From Erythroxylum novogranatense (Eukaryota > Streptophyta > Magnoliopsida > Malpighiales > Erythroxylaceae): DNA of 64,000 nt. The notes beneath the pieces are model-generated. The model made no database searches, was not told where the DNA came from, and was given only the letters and a program-made list of their open reading frames with translations. Made by a program: the position numbers and the translations under genes. Positions 44,858 through 58,012 of the stretch are shown here, in pieces (within the stretch, counting starts at the first letter, position 1; each line of letters begins with the position of its first letter). The stretch is taken from NCBI GenBank assembly GCA_029891385.1, contig CM057228.1:49823783-49887782 (forward strand). Reading direction: 5' to 3'.

Positions 44858-46190
44858 TTGTATGTCATTGAAGTTAATATTCATCGATCACAACATCCGG
44901 TATTTGATACTGGTTGTGGCTCACACATATGTAATGATATGCAGGGCCTCAGGGACAGTAGGCAACTCATGAAGGGAGAAGTAGACCTACGTGTTGGAAA
45001 TGGAGCAAGAGTTGCTGCATTAGCCGTAGGAACCTATGTTTTGCATCTCCCTACTGGGCTTGTACTGGAATTGGATGATTGTTATTTTGTACCCGTTTTG
45101 ACAAAGAATATATTATTCATTTTTGTCTAAATAGAATTTGGATTCCATATGAATTTTAGTAGCAATGGTTGTTCAATTAATTCTAATGGAATGCTTTATG
45201 GAACTGGTACATTATGCAATGGTATTTACATATTAGATATGTCTAATCCAATTTTAAATGTCAATGACACCAAACGGCATAAAAGAGATAATCTAAAGTC
45301 AACTTACTTATGGCATTGTCGACTTGGCCATATAAATGAGACACGCATCGCTAAACTCCACAAGAGTGGTAGTTTAGGGTCATTTGATTATGAATCATAT
45401 GACACATGCGAATCTTGTTTATTAGGCAAGATGACTAAGTTACCCTTCAAGGGAAAGGGTGAACGAGCGATTGGAGTATTAGACCTAATACATTCAGATA
45501 TATGCGGTCCGATGTCCATCCATGCCAGAAGTGGTTGTCGTTACTTCATTACCTTTATTGATGATTATTCACGATATGGGTACTTGTATCTGATGAGATA
45601 CAAATCAAGCGCTTGAAAAGTTCAAACAATTGTAAATGAAGTAGAAAACCACTTGGTAAAAGTATCAAGGCATTACGATCCGATCGTGGTGGAGAATACT
45701 TAGACCAACAGGTTTGGATTATCTCGTAGATAATGGGATATTATCTCGATGGACTCCTCCTTACACGCCGCAAAGACAATGGCGTGGCTGAAAGGAGAAA
45801 TCAAACCTTGTTGGACATGGTACGATCAATGATGGGTTTCGCAGTTACCAAAATCGTTTTGGGGATATGCTTGTTAGACATTGTTTACTTGTTAAACGAG
45901 TTCCTCTAAGGCAGCTTGATGTTACTCCATATGAGATGTGGACTAACGTAAAACCTTATCTTTCTCATCTGAAAGTATGGGGTTGTCCTGCTCACGTGAA
46001 GCGGATTCAGTCAGATAAGCTTGAAGCGAAATCTGACAAGTGTTTGTTTGTAGGATATCCTAAAGAGACCAAAGGATATCAATTCTACCTTGCTGAGGAA
46101 CAAAAGGTGTTTGTTTCAAGGCATGCTGTCTTTTTAGAGAAAGAGTTTCTTTTTACAAGAAGGCAAGGGGAGCAAAGTTGAACTTGAAGA
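44858..46190 (+). pseudogene. pol: Element G protease and integrase, broken
   Basis: The protease motif FDTGCGSHIC (aspartate at about 44906) starts the segment. A TAA at 45128 interrupts it; the same frame resumes at 45149. The pre-integrase and zinc region is visible as WHCRLGHINETRIAKL and CESCLLGKMTKLPF. The catalytic core starts with DLIHSDICGPMS and FITFIDDYSRYGYLYL. It is then scattered over frames (SDRGGEYL-like text near 45676-45700, PPYTPQ near 45755). It re-enters a long frame at 45867 with TPYEMWTNVKPYLSHLKVWG. Integrase coming before RT is the copia hallmark. Confidence 0.85.
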
Positions 46191-46299
46191 AGTTCAAGAT
46201 GCTCAAACAAGCATGATCAACTGCTGAACACGAGACCGCACTCATTCAGATGAAGTAATGATTCAACCTTCATTGCACACGAAGTTCAGAGGTCAAGTA

Positions 46300-47905
46300 G
46301 GATGCGACTTGTTCAGAGATATGGATTTCGTAAGTGAACAGAATGACGATTGCTCATAGAAAATGATGAGCTGCTACCTATGAAGAGGTTCTCAAAAGTT
46401 CGAGTCGAAAAATAGCTTTGTGCCATGAAAGCGAAATGGATTCCATGTACATAAACCAAGTATGGACTTTGGTTGATGCACTGAAGGATAAAACCTATAG
46501 GGTGCAAATGGGTTTCAAGAAGAAAACCGACATGGATGGTAATGTGATTACCTACAAAGCAAGGCTCGTGGCCAAAGGATTTCGTCAAAGACAAGGAGTT
46601 GACTATGACGAGACCTTGACCCGTAGCAATGCTTAAATCCATTCGGATACTCCTAGCCATTGCCGCCATTATGATTATGAGATATGGTAAATGGATGTGA
46701 AGACGACTTTCTTAACGGAATCGCCGAGGATGTGTACATGACACAACCAGAGGGCTTCACTTCCAATGATGGCGAAAAGGTATGCAAGCTTCGAAATCCA
46801 TCTATGGATTGAAGCAAGCATCCAGAGTTGGAACATCCGCTTTGATGAGTCAATCAAAGAGTTTGGTTTCTCACAAAATCCGGATGAACACCGTGTACAA
46901 GAAGGCTAATGGGAATGCAATCGTTTTCCTTGTGTTGTATGTAGATGACATCTCGTTACTCGGAAACGATGTCTCAATGATGCAATCGATTAAAATTTGG
47001 TTGTCCAAGCAATTTGCGATGAAGAACCTTGGTGAAGCAACTTATATCCTTGGGATAAAGATCTATAGAGATAGATCAAAGAGGTTGCTTGGTCTTTCAC
47101 AATCATCGTACATAGACAAGATGCTAAAGAGGTTTAGCATGGAGCAATCCAAGAGAGGGTTCCTTCCCATTACTCATGGGATAACACTCGAAATCTATGT
47201 GTCCTAAGACACAAGATGAGAGGATTCGCATGGATCGGATCCCGTATGCATCCGCAGAGGATCGATCATGTATGCTATGTTATGTACGAGGCCCGATGTA
47301 TCGTATGCTTTGAGTGTCACGGCGAGATACCAATCGGATCTGGTGAGGGTCATGGGTGGTATCAAGAATATCCTCAAGTACTGCGAAGGACTAAGGATGT
47401 TTTCTTGATATATGGAGATGGAAATCTCAAGTGAGCGGCATACGGATGCCGCCTAATCTGAAAAGGATGACTCAGATCCCGCCAAAGTTATGTTTTCCAC
47501 TGAGCGGCGGAGCGGTCAATTGGAAGAGTTCCAAACAAGAGACGATCTGCGATTCGACGACCGAGGCGAGTACATTCTTTGCATCGAGGCGGCAAAGGAA
47601 GCTCTTTGGATCGAAGTTCATTTCGAACTTGGTGTGGTTCCTAATGTGATGGACCCATACTGATTGTATTGTGACAACAATGGGGCTATTGCTCGAGCAA
47701 AAGAACCGAGGTCTCACCAACGATCTAAACACGTACTCCGCAGATATCATCTGATTCGAGAGAACATTGCTAGAGGTGATGTCGCGATCGAGAGGATTCC
47801 CACAGAGCGTAACATTCTCGATCCGCTGACGAAGCCATTGTCACGTAAGAATTTTGATTCTCATGTACTCGCTTATGGTATTAGATACCAAGGCGATTGG
47901 CTTTA
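46300..47905 (+). pseudogene. pol: Element G reverse transcriptase and RNase H, broken
   Basis: The RT begins in NQVWTLVDALKD and ITYKARLVAKGFRQRQGVDY. A frame change follows, and then MDVKTTFLNGIAEDVYMTQP in another frame. The catalytic stretch reads LYVDDISLLGND (YVDD at 46938-46949), with both aspartates intact, followed by MKNLGEATYILGIKIYRD. RNase H is recognisable at TICDSTTEAS-like text (about 47545) and MYCDNNGAIARAKEP (47664). It ends VAIERIPTERNILDPLTKPL and GDWL, followed by a TAG and the polypurine tract. At least six frame changes break it. Confidence 0.85.
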
Positions 47906-47909
47906 GGTC

Positions 47910-47921
47910 AAGTGGGAGATT
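47910..47921 (+). other. Polypurine tract of element G
   Basis: AAGTGGGAGATT lies directly before TGTTAGAG, immediately after the end of pol. This is the usual copia AAGTGGGAGATTGTTAG junction. Confidence 0.9.
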
Positions 47922-49744
47922 TGTTAGAGTAGTGCCTAAAGGCAATCCCTTTAGCGCATTTTGTTCATAGTCATGTATGCAGACTTTATGAATAAATAAA
48001 GAAAGGCATGTTTCATTTATTTGATGTTCTTTATGAATTGATAGTGATCTTTAATCAAATTAATGAAGTCCATGATATATGACATAGCATGAAGGAAATT
48101 ATGATGTGATCATACTCACGAGATTCCTATCATGTGTAATTATGTCAAGATCTAAATTTTCCTAGTCATAGGATTAATGAGATGGACATCATTAATCCGG
48201 ATGATTAGCATATGTCATACTCCTTGATTGGATCAAGCAAAGGATCTCGTAAAGCTGTAAATATGAGATATTTAGAGTTGACATATGGATGCTTACTAGT
48301 GGTAGTAAGTTCATTGGATGATTCGCCATGAGATCATCACATGGATTTATGTCGTTGATAATCTCATCATAGCAATGGTGCAAGTATCCTTAGACTTGAG
48401 GTACTCGAGGATATCTTGAATCTTGATCTGTATTTGACTCCATTCCTTGTGGCCTTCGGAGGTTACTCATAGGGTGGTGCTTGGAGTGCAGTTTGAGGTA
48501 TTCAAGGTAATTGAGTAGCCAATAAAGGATTCATCACTTACGTGAAAATGTAAGAGATACAACCTCTTGTCAGATCATTACTTTAAGTCTCGGCGAGCAT
48601 GACTATGTCATGAAGAGTGTCTTCATGGACATATAAAGTAATGAGTCCTCGACAGAACCGATTTCACTGGGCTAGACTTAGTCTAGTAAGAGTTGACATA
48701 TTAGCCATACTCATAACCAAGTGGGGTATAGGATGATGAAAGGACGAATTGCACAAGAATTGTCATGGAAGGGTTCGTGATCCGTTCGTGATGAATTCAT
48801 CAAACCAATTACTTCCGGTCAATTGGGGTCATGATGTGTTGCTAGATACCGCTCATGACTTGCTCAGATTAATTGTTAATCTAAGTGGCCAACATAACCG
48901 GGAACCTAAAGGGTCACACGCATAAGAGTGTCTCAGAGAATCTGTAAAATAGTAATTGGACAGAGTTCCAATTATGGAGAGCATTAGGATTAAATGGATC
49001 CCAATGGGATTGGGATATGTCCCGATGAGATCGCGACATCAATATTGCTAAGAAAGGTTTCCGGTGATTTTTCAGTACCGGGGCCCGGTAGGCCGGTAGG
49101 ACCGACCCCAGTTTGACTGGACCTCTTAGTAATTATATATATATGTTAATTAATTAAATAATTAATTAATATATATAAATATATAGCCATGTGGTGCGTT
49201 GGAAGGGAGGAGAAGATTAGAAACTTTGAAAAGTCAAAGTTGATTACTTTATTTCATTAATAAATGAATGGTTATTAATCTTCCACTTGGCATCTTCTTA
49301 TGGTGAGTTATTAAACTTAAGAGTTAAGTAAATAAATACCAAAGAGAGGAGCCTAAGGTGATGGGTCGACGGTTTTGACAAGGAGAAGAAGAAGAAAGCT
49401 TAAAGGTTAAGCTTTGAAGTTGAAAAGAGTTTTTCAAGTCTTCTTCCATCAAGCACCATCGATTTTCTCTTCTCCAAGGCAAGGATTCAACATTATTCTC
49501 AAGCTCTCCAGATGTAGGTAGGGTCTAGCAGCTCTTATTACGTTTTAGCTATTCCGGTCAAAGGGTTTGACTCGGTTAGGTTTTTCGATCTGCGTGGATA
49601 CCTTTAGAGATAGTCTCTATTGGCTATTCAGGTTTGAGTTTTCATACCGACACCGGGATCCTGGGTTTTCGGGAAGGTCCCGGGACCAAAAATTTTTGTT
49701 TCCGCTGCTGGAACATGTGATGTTCCTCCCGGGATTTTCCTACA
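47922..49744 (+). mobile_element. 3' LTR of element G
   Basis: It matches the 5' LTR over its whole length. Most visible differences are one-base insertions or deletions in short runs (for example CCC/CC, TTTTT/TTTT, GG/GGG), with few clear substitutions. GTTAG follows, the duplicated target. Confidence 0.93.
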
Positions 49745-49749
49745 GTTAG

Positions 49750-50382
49750 GAGGGTGCTTAATGTTCAGCCTCAAACTAATATGTTAGACTAACGAGAGAA
49801 CTTATTCCATACACGATGTTTGGTTGGTGGCAAAGTTTGTAGCTTGATCATTGATGGAGGGAGTTGTACCAATGTTGCTAGTTTATATATGGTTAAAAAA
49901 TTGGGGCCAACAGTTCTAAAGCATCCAGAACCGTATCATTTGCAGTGGTTCAATGACAGTGGGGAAGTTAGCATGACCAAACAAGTGCTACTATCTTTCT
50001 CTATTGGACAATATGAGGACGAGGTTCTTTATGATGTAGTACCTATGCAAGCTGGTCATGTTCTATTTGGAAGACCGTGCCAATTTGATTGTTGAGCTAA
50101 CCATGACAAATACACTAACAAGTACTCGTTCAAGTTCAAGGGGCAGAATTTCATTCTTGAACCAATGAATCTACAAGAAATTTACTTGGACCAAATTTAA
50201 GCCTTGAAAGGAAGATTGGGTTCCGGTAGTGAGGAGAAAAAAATAAAGAGGAACAAGAAGTCGAAGAAAAAGGAGATAATGGCTCATCAGAGAGAGAAAA
50301 CACAAGTGAGCAAAAGAATGAGAGATGTGCAGGAGAGAAAAGTGTAAGGAGGGAGAATAAGAGAGAACTAAGAGAAAAGAGG
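49750..50382 (+). pseudogene. pol: Element D protease region
   Basis: Reading resumes after G with RRVLNVQPQTN. The aspartic protease motif CSLIIDGGSCTNVAS has its catalytic aspartate (about 49853) in place. QAGHVLFGRPCQFD marks the end of the fold, followed by a TGA at 50093. The next part (KYSFKFKGQNFIL, then a stop) leads into a charged Lys/Glu-rich linker. Confidence 0.8.
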
Positions 50383-51017
50383 GTGAGCTTGTATGCGTGT
50401 GAAAAGGACTTAAGAAGTGCATATGGAGTGATGAGAGCGTTGATTGTGATTAGACATAGGGATTGTTTTCTTTCGGATACTAACCCTATTGATGAATCTT
50501 TGCTCAGTGTTTTTAAGTCTCTTTTGCAGGAATATGAGGATGTTTTCCTAGAGGAGACGTCGAAAGGGCTGCCTCCTTTGCGAGGTATAGAGCATGAAAT
50601 TGACTTTATCCTAGGAGCACAAATTCTGAATAGGCCAGCCTATAGGAGTAATCCAGGGGAAATGAAGGAGCTTCAACAACAAGTAGATGAATTGCTTGCA
50701 AAGGGGCACGTATGTGAAAATCTTAGTCCTTGTGCTGTTTTGGTTCTACTGGTGCCAAAGAAGGATAGATCTTGGCGCATGTGTGTAGACTGTCGAGCTG
50801 TCAATAAGATCATGGTAAGTAACGACATCCTATTCCTCGACTTGATGATATGTTAGATGAGTTGCATGGTGCATGTGTTTTTACAAAAATTGATCTGAAA
50901 TGTGGTTATCATCAAATTCGCATGAAACCTGAGGATGAATGGAAAGCTACATTTAAACTAAATATGGTTTATATGAGTGGTTAGTTATGCCATTTGGTTT
51001 ATCTAATGCACCAAGTA
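50383..51017 (+). pseudogene. pol: Element D reverse transcriptase, N-terminal part
   Basis: A linker with LLQEYEDVFLEETSKGLPPL and RGIEHEIDF leads to the RT fingers: RPAYRSNPGEMKELQQQ, GHVCENLSPCAVLVLLVPKK, SWRMCVDCRAVNKI. The frame changes near 50820 and the text goes on in another frame ([19 protein letters not shown], then [18 protein letters not shown]). It ends at AACGCACCAAGTA-type palm text, where solo LTR H interrupts at 51017. Confidence 0.85.
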
Positions 51018-54000
51018 TGTTGGATCCCGTTTCTGGAACCCAACTACTCATACAGATTTCCTCATACGCATACATGATTCCTTAGAAAACCTCGACTAAT
51101 CCAAAAAAAAAAATCCCGATAAAATTTTTTTTTTTCATCTTAACTCCATTTTCATACTTAAAAACTTAGCTCGGTTCTTTAGAAGGTTCAAAGTTGCTTT
51201 CTAGCAACTTACCAAATGAATAGTGCTTTTGACCATATGAATAGTAACCAGCGAAATTCCGACCCTCATAACTTTTTCATCCTAAGTCGGAAATTAACCC
51301 ACTTTATACTGTTTTGAAGATTTTGACAAGCTCTATCAACCTTAAGAAATACCTTTTTTCCAAATCAATCATTTCGAGGTCTAAAACCTAATCGAAGTTG
51401 CTGCCCAAATTTAGGAAAATTTGGACAGCACCTCCCTAAAAATAGATCTAGCCAAAATCTTAATCTAACCATCCAAGCTCCAACCTGCATAAAACCACTT
51501 CTATCTTCCATTTTCAATAGCACAACCCATACTCCAATTCAAAGGCAGCAACTCATTCTTAAGTTTCTAAACTTTTCAATCCATAAAGCATTACAATCTC
51601 ATGCTAACTTTTACAACTCCAATCCCAATCATACAACCATACATTAACTTATACATTACATTTGAACTTCAAATAGTAAAGGATATATTTATATAAAGTA
51701 TGTTTGGAACTTCAAAACCTTATGATTTACATAACAATAAACCAATACAACTCATCAAAGGGCATTTAGCCCGATTACAACCAATTTAAAAAATAACGAA
51801 TAAAGAATAAACTAATGCCTTTCTTTAACAAACATAACTTCAAAAGCAAAATGCATCGAATTTGTTTCAATCTCGATGCGAACTCGATTCTTGCTCAAAA
51901 CCCGAGGAGGGAGATAAGGGGTGAGTACGACAACTCCGTGGGTAACAATTTAATAAAAGAGACATAAGCATACGAAATTGTCTTAAACCATTATTTTCAA
52001 AAGATATTTGTCAAATCATTTTTTCCAATAAGATAAAACATTTCAAATAAACCCTTTTTCCAGCTTGTCATCTTTCCGATAAAACACAACATTTACAAAG
52101 TTAACACTTATAACACAAAACACATATTCACATAACCAATGGATTTACAAAGTCAACAAGGCACATAACAAAATGGAATATTGACAAAGTTAACAAATAT
52201 CACATAATAGCACAAAATCACATATCAAATGGTTTGAGTGATCCTATCAGAGCATTACACATGTTCGATAAGCGACCATGTATAGCCGTGAACTGAGGGG
52301 AGTCCGATTCGGAGCTCCTATGCCACTAGCGGGCAGGCAGGCGAAGCCTATGACAAGTGCGCACTTGCTAATCAGAGGGGATCACTACAAACCCACATAT
52401 TCGTGCATTTTCACATTATACTTGCCTAGCATGGCATTTTCCAACATCTCATAATTCACTATTCGTGCATTTATACCACATAATAATGCAAGGCACTGAA
52501 TACAAGTTCATATCATTTACAATTAATAAAGTATTTCAACATTTTGCAAGTCATCGGAAAAACACTTAATAGCATTTATTTCACAACAATTTTGTAACTC
52601 ACAACTCAAATATTAAATAGTTACCCACCTCTTATCCTTTGGCTTGCAATTGGTCAAATTGATCTTCCTCAACCTCCAATGGTTTTAATGGCCTTATTCA
52701 AAACATAAAAAGTCCTAATTAATAAAAGATCATATGCTGAAATTTTCTAAAGAATGAAAAACATGAATTAAAACCTATCCAAGCGTGACTATGCCATTCT
52801 TCAATTATAACTATCAAATCCCTTCTCAAACTTAATCCAAAGTTTCATCAATCTCATGCTCTACAAAGATCCACCAATGCTGATTTTCTTCTTTCCATTT
52901 CCATAATCCTTCTTCTTTCCTTATCCTTTCATCCACTAACTCTTCAATCCATCTTCACTAAACATATTGAACACAATAACCAAATACCTCAATGCTGGAA
53001 TTTTCCAAGCATATAAAAACTTAACTTAAACACTAACTAACTTTACCAACACCTTTTCCAAGCTATACCAATCATAACCTTTATCAATTTAATCCATATT
53101 TTGTTGAAAATCATCAACTCTAAGCCATCCATACATGCTGAAATTTTTTTCCCTTTTCATTCTTTTCATATTCTTTCCTTATCCCCTCACCAATCATTCA
53201 TTTAAATCACCATGATAACCAAGAAAAATAAATTCTAAGCAAAATCATGAATTAACCAAATCATACACATGCTGGAATTTTCCAAAGACAAGGAAAACAT
53301 GTAATTTCTTTGCCATCATCTTAGCCATCCTTTATCTAAGTCATTACCATCAAAACATATCTCTAAACTAAGCAAAATCCCATCTTAGATGCACAATTTA
53401 ACAACAAATCAAGTGCTGGAAATTTCCAAGAATGGGACAACTTAAAATTCATGCAACATCATATTACCTATACTTTAACCTAACCTTTAACATCAAAGCT
53501 CAATAGCCATCAACTTTTGAAAAATCCCTTACCTATATGAAAACCCAAAGATTTCAGATTTTGCTTCTTTCTTGAAAACTAAATTCTTTTTCTTTCTTTC
53601 CTCATCAATCCTTCATCATTACATTTCAAACCACCATCATTAAACAAACTACCAACAAAAACTATGAATTAACCAACTAATACCAATGCTGAAATTTTAA
53701 TTCAAGGAAAACATGAAATTTCTTCAACATCATCTTACCCATGACTTAGCTCAACAATTTACATTAAAACTCATCTTTAACACCAAAACATCTATGAATT
53801 AACAAATGGGAACATTGCTGGAATTTTAACAATGCATGGAAAAACTTCCATTTCAACTTTCCTAACTTCCTTATACCTTCACTTACTTTATTTGACTTGA
53901 GTCAAGGCTTAAAACTCTTACTTAACATAAGATCAATATGCTGCAATTTCTCAAAAATGACTTGACTTTCAATCTACATAACCTCATATACCTCACTTAT

Positions 54001-55415
54001 TCTCTATCTAAATCATTAACAACATCAAAACTCATTCAAACCACTTTCATAAACACATTTTAACACAATTACCCATTGCTGGAATTTTTTAAAGGAATGA
54101 AAAACTTGGCTTAAACCTTACAAAATCTCACTTACAATCTCACTTATACCTTTCCTTAGCTATTTCAACTAAAACCCCCTTCAAAACTATTCCAAAATTT
54201 CGAAATTTCCAAAACCTAAGCCATACACAAAGCTGAAAATTTCCAAACATCAAGTCTCTTCTCTTTTCCCATTCTTTCCTAACCCAATCATCATCAATCA
54301 TCATATTAACCAAGGAAAAGGCAAAATCTAACAACATGTTGAGACAATTTCGTAACCCTAACCCTATCCCCAAATCTGAAATTTTAACCTTCATATAAAC
54401 CTTCTTCTTTCTTCATCAATCAACTTCCAAACATCATAGGTAAGCAAGAAAAGAGGAACTATAACAAGAAACCCAAGAGATTTTCGAAACCCTAACCTTG
54501 TAGAGAGACCCACGAAATCCTCTTGCTTCCAAAGGAGGGTTAAACTCTTCCTCTTCCTTCTAAGAAGACTCTCTCAAACATCTTTCTCCCTTGGCTAGCC
54601 GAAATCCATCTTTCTCTTCTCTTCCTTGTTGTTTTCGAAAATCTTCTTTCTCTTCTTGGCTTCTAGAAATGTCGTGAATGGTGGAGGAGAAGGCTTAATT
54701 TTCTAACTTAAACCTAAGCTAAAACGACACCCCATAAGTCTCTCCCTCCTTGCATTTTGGTTAGTCACATAAGGGTTGGTCACTTAAGGGTTGGTCAAAG
54801 TTCAATGGTCAAGCCTCCATCCTTTCTAATTTAACTTAACCCTAACTTTCTAGCCTAAGTCATTTCCCTCCTTAAAATCCTTCCAAAATATTTCATTTCC
54901 CTCCTTCTAACTTAAACTTTTGTGGGCTCCCACTTAAAAGCCCACTTGCCTCCCTTCTTTTTCATTTACTTAACCATAACAACCCTAGCCCACATAATTG
55001 CTTCCCCATCAATTACAAATCATTCCAAAGGCTAAAAGCCCATTTTAATAAACCTAAAGCCTTATAACCATTTAAACAAAACCGAATTTATTCATAACAA
55101 TATTTTAAGGCCTAATTTAATATTTCCTTATTCTTTGAATTTCTAAAATCCATACAAGCTCTAATTCAATTTTAATCTCCATCACCTAAATTCATAGCAA
55201 CCTCAATTTATATAACAATATATCACAAAATAATAATTTCTCAACAAATCAAAGTTCACTAAATCCTTTCATTAAATAATCATAACTTAAGCAATAAAAT
55301 CCTCAATTTATTCCAATCAAATTACAATTATCAATCTAGACCTCAAAATAGTTTAATTATGCCTCAAGATAAGTTAATCAAGCTTGTTGACTAGAAAAAG
55401 AATCGGGGCCCAACA
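51018..55415 (-). mobile_element. H: solo LTR of a Ty3/gypsy element (4.4 kb)
   Basis: The ends are TGTTGGATCCCG and GGGGCCCAACA, with a perfect AAGTA target duplication at 51013-51017 and 55416-55420. It contains no primer site, polypurine tract or coding frame, so I read it as one LTR left after recombination between a pair. On the minus strand it starts TGTTGGGCCCCGATTC and ends ACGGGATCCAACA, like LTR B. It also shares the CTCACCCC...TCTCCCTCCTCGGG segment (plus strand near 51900-51930). The orientation is therefore minus. The middle is a degenerate ~135 bp repeat. Confidence 0.88.
52735..54245. repeat. Degenerate ~135 bp tandem repeats in solo LTR H
   Basis: The motif ATGCTGGAATTTTCCAAAG, followed by AAAACATGAATT-like text, recurs with TGCTG at 52735, 52876, 52993, 53136, 53270, 53414, 53687, 53816, 53939 and 54077. 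A weaker copy is near 54229. Spacing is 117-152 bp, with one double gap. Between them, CAT/CATC-rich strings alternate. Confidence 0.75.
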
Positions 55416-56352
55416 AAGTACCTTCATGAGATTAATGAACCATGTCTTGCGTGATTACTTGGGTAAATTTGTTGTTCATATTTTGATGATATACTTGTGT
55501 ATAACATTACTTTGAATGATCATGTGGAGCATCTGCGTTGTGTGTTTGATACTTTGAGACATGAGAAGTTGTTTACAAACCTTAAAAAGTGTACTTTTTG
55601 CATTGATAAATTGATATTCTTGGGTTTGTTGTGAGCTCGAAGGGGATTGAGGTAGATGAGGAGAAGGTGAAGGCCATTCAAGATTGGCCAACACCAAAGA
55701 GTGTTTTGGATGTGAGGAGCTTTCATGGCTTAGCTAGTTTTTACCAGCGGTTTGTGAAAGATTTCTCCACCATTGCTGCTCCTTTGACCGAAGTTGTCAA
55801 AAAGGAGAAGGGATTTAATTAGGGAAAAGATCAAGAGCATGCATTTAACTTGTTAAAACAGAAGCTATGTACTGCACTTGTGTTATGTTTGCCTAATTTT
55901 GATAAAGCTTTTGAAGTAGAATGTGATGCCTCCGGGATCGGCATAGGTGCTGTCTTAATGCAAAATAGGCCTATTGCATACTTCAGTGAGAAATTGAGTG
56001 GAGCATAACTCAATTATCCAACATATGACAAAGAACTTTATGCAGTGGTGTGAGCTTTGGAAACGTGGCAGCATTATTTGCAACCAAAGGAGTTTGTCAT
56101 CAAAACCTATCATGAGACTCTTAAGTACCTGAAAGGACAAAGTAAATTGAGCAAGCAACATGCAACTTGGGTAGGGTTCTTGGAAACCTTTCCATACGTG
56201 CTGCACTATAAGCAAGGTAAGGAGAATCTAGTCGCCGATGCTTTATCTCACAAATATTCCTTAATCTCAACTGTTACTTTAAAACTTTTAGGGTTTGAGT
56301 ATCTTAAAGAATTGTATACCAATGATGTGGACTTTGCTAGTGTCTATGCCTC
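55416..56352 (+). pseudogene. pol: Element D RT palm, RNase H and start of integrase
   Basis: After H, the text FMRLMNHVLRDYLGKFVV is followed by FDDILVYN one frame over (aspartates at 55485-55490). A stop-free piece then reads [18 protein letters not shown] and [18 protein letters not shown]. RNase H shows [30 protein letters not shown] and [15 protein letters not shown]. Stops are at about 55820, 56007 and 56051. The frame goes on to DVDFASVYA at 56352, where element F is inserted. Confidence 0.85.
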
Positions 56353-57996
56353 TGACCACGCGCCGTAACGCTAATCAAAATTAAAATAACTAGACTACTA
56401 CTGTAGCAGTGGCGAGTCTAGGTCAATCCCACAGAGAGTGTGTGTAAAGTTTAAAGAATGAAATTAACTGGTGTTTAGGAAAAAGGGGGGGTTTGGATTT
56501 TTAAAGATGAAAATAAAATAAAACTAATTAATAAAACACAAATCAAAGAAAACATGCAAAAATGATAAATGTGGGGAATTTGGTAGGGACCCGGTTCGTT
56601 GGTTCAATCTCGGCCTACACCTTGACTAAGCATAATTTATTAATTTGTTGCTCTTTAACCTCTCCTAGAAATTATTAATCTTAGATTAAAAATTAACCCG
56701 AGTTTTCCCTTAAGTTTTGTTTAATCAAGATATGATCGTTGATTAAACCTAACCACCTAACAACCTGGGATACGATCTCTAGATTTAATTAGGCAGTAGC
56801 ATTACGAATTAAGAAAATAGATTAATCAAGGCAACAACAACATACGATGCGTCATTTAACCTAGGTCATGTTATCCCTAATGATTATGAATCATTAGTCG
56901 CTACACATGAATTTCAACATAACAATTACGGATTATATCAAAATTCTAGCAATGGGTTTTAAATTAACGATTCAATGAACGCATTAAAATCATCAATCTA
57001 TAATACCCGATGGGTTTATACACAAATAATCGAATAATAACGAAATCTGATTATCTATACACAAAATCCAAATCAATTAAAATAGGATAACACAATCAAT
57101 TCGTAACGAGAGAAAGAAACAATAAAAGATAATAAAATTACTTAATCCGGGTCATCGACATCGATGTTGCCTCCGAATCGGTATCGGAACGTTTAGCTCT
57201 TCATAGATTTTTCCTGATAAATAGCTTCAGCCCTCATCTTCATCTCTAACCAAAAACTCCTTTATCTCTTCTTCATTGTCAATAATGCAGCCTTTTTTCC
57301 CTACTGGTGATGATGTGACAAATAAATGTAACCCATCAACTAAAACCTTTTGCTCCTGCGTTATTGTTGCGCCGACCCTCTCTGCTTGTTGCCTTCTCCT
57401 GTGCCAAAATGTTCTTCTCAATACTATCCAGTGATGTTTATTTCTTGCACTCTTGCGTGATGTGACCAATAAAGGTCACAATCACCTAAAACCCTTAAAA
57501 CAATCTGCTTGCTTGTTCCTTTCCACTGCGTTTTTCGTCCCCTGTGTATGCGTTTTGAGCCAAAACGCATCTCCATCTGCGTTTCACTTAATCCCTCCAG
57601 CATTGCGTCTACTGTGCAGTCATTCTTGGACCATTTAATTTGCTCTCTCCCTGTGTAGCGTCCTTGTCTTCTGCGTTTTGAGTAAGACGTAGACGTTGTC
57701 TGCGCTTTACTCAAAAGATTGTACTCAACTCTGCCGTGAAACGCCTCCGTTTCTACATGCCCTTAATTTTCCATTTTCCTTGCCTTTTGATTTTTTCCTT
57801 CTTCCTCCATAAAAGCAAGTAAATATTAATCTTCAGAAAATAATTCATATGTCGTGCGTTCGACTCACCTTAATTTTTTTTGCTTCCGAATTGTACCTAA
57901 AATAATATATGAATTAAAGTGAGTATTTTAAACATTTTTATGTCAATAATTTCTAAGTGTAAATGATCAAAAATATCAACAATTAAGTACATATCA
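56353..57996 (-). mobile_element. 3' LTR of element F
   Basis: Plus-strand reading from TGACCACGCGCCGTAACG to AAGTACATATCA, so on the minus strand it begins TGATATGT. It matches the LTR at 60619-62235. One sizeable indel lies near 57545-57590, where about 40 bp have no counterpart at 61815. Confidence 0.92.
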
Positions 57997-58012
57997 ATTT
58001 CCCCCACACTTA
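57997..58012 (-). other. Polypurine tract of element F
   Basis: The minus strand reads TAAGTGTGGGGGAAAT, directly before the 3' LTR. A second near copy (CTAAGTGTGGGGGTG) lies at about 58860-58875. Element E has an equivalent second copy near 36858-36876. Confidence 0.85.

Larger units (their letters stand above)
40107..49744 (+). mobile_element. Element G: Ty1/copia inserted in D, full length but defective
   Basis: LTRs are at 40107-41925 and 47922-49744. The primer site is TGGTATCAGAGC at 41927, and the polypurine tract AAGTGGGAGATT is at 47910-47921. A perfect GTTAG target duplication lies at 40102-40106 and 49745-49749. The coding order is gag, protease, integrase, RT, RNase H, which defines Ty1/copia. 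The LTR pair is very similar, yet the coding region carries many one-base frame changes. A long leader (41940-44050) holds an AAGTCGACTT array. Confidence 0.93.

Noticed and set aside
51018..55415. TGTTGG...CCAACA ends of H as a DNA transposon with inverted repeats
   Set aside because: The inverted match is short, the target duplication is 5 bp, and the sequence shares end and inner motifs with LTR B. A solo LTR fits better.
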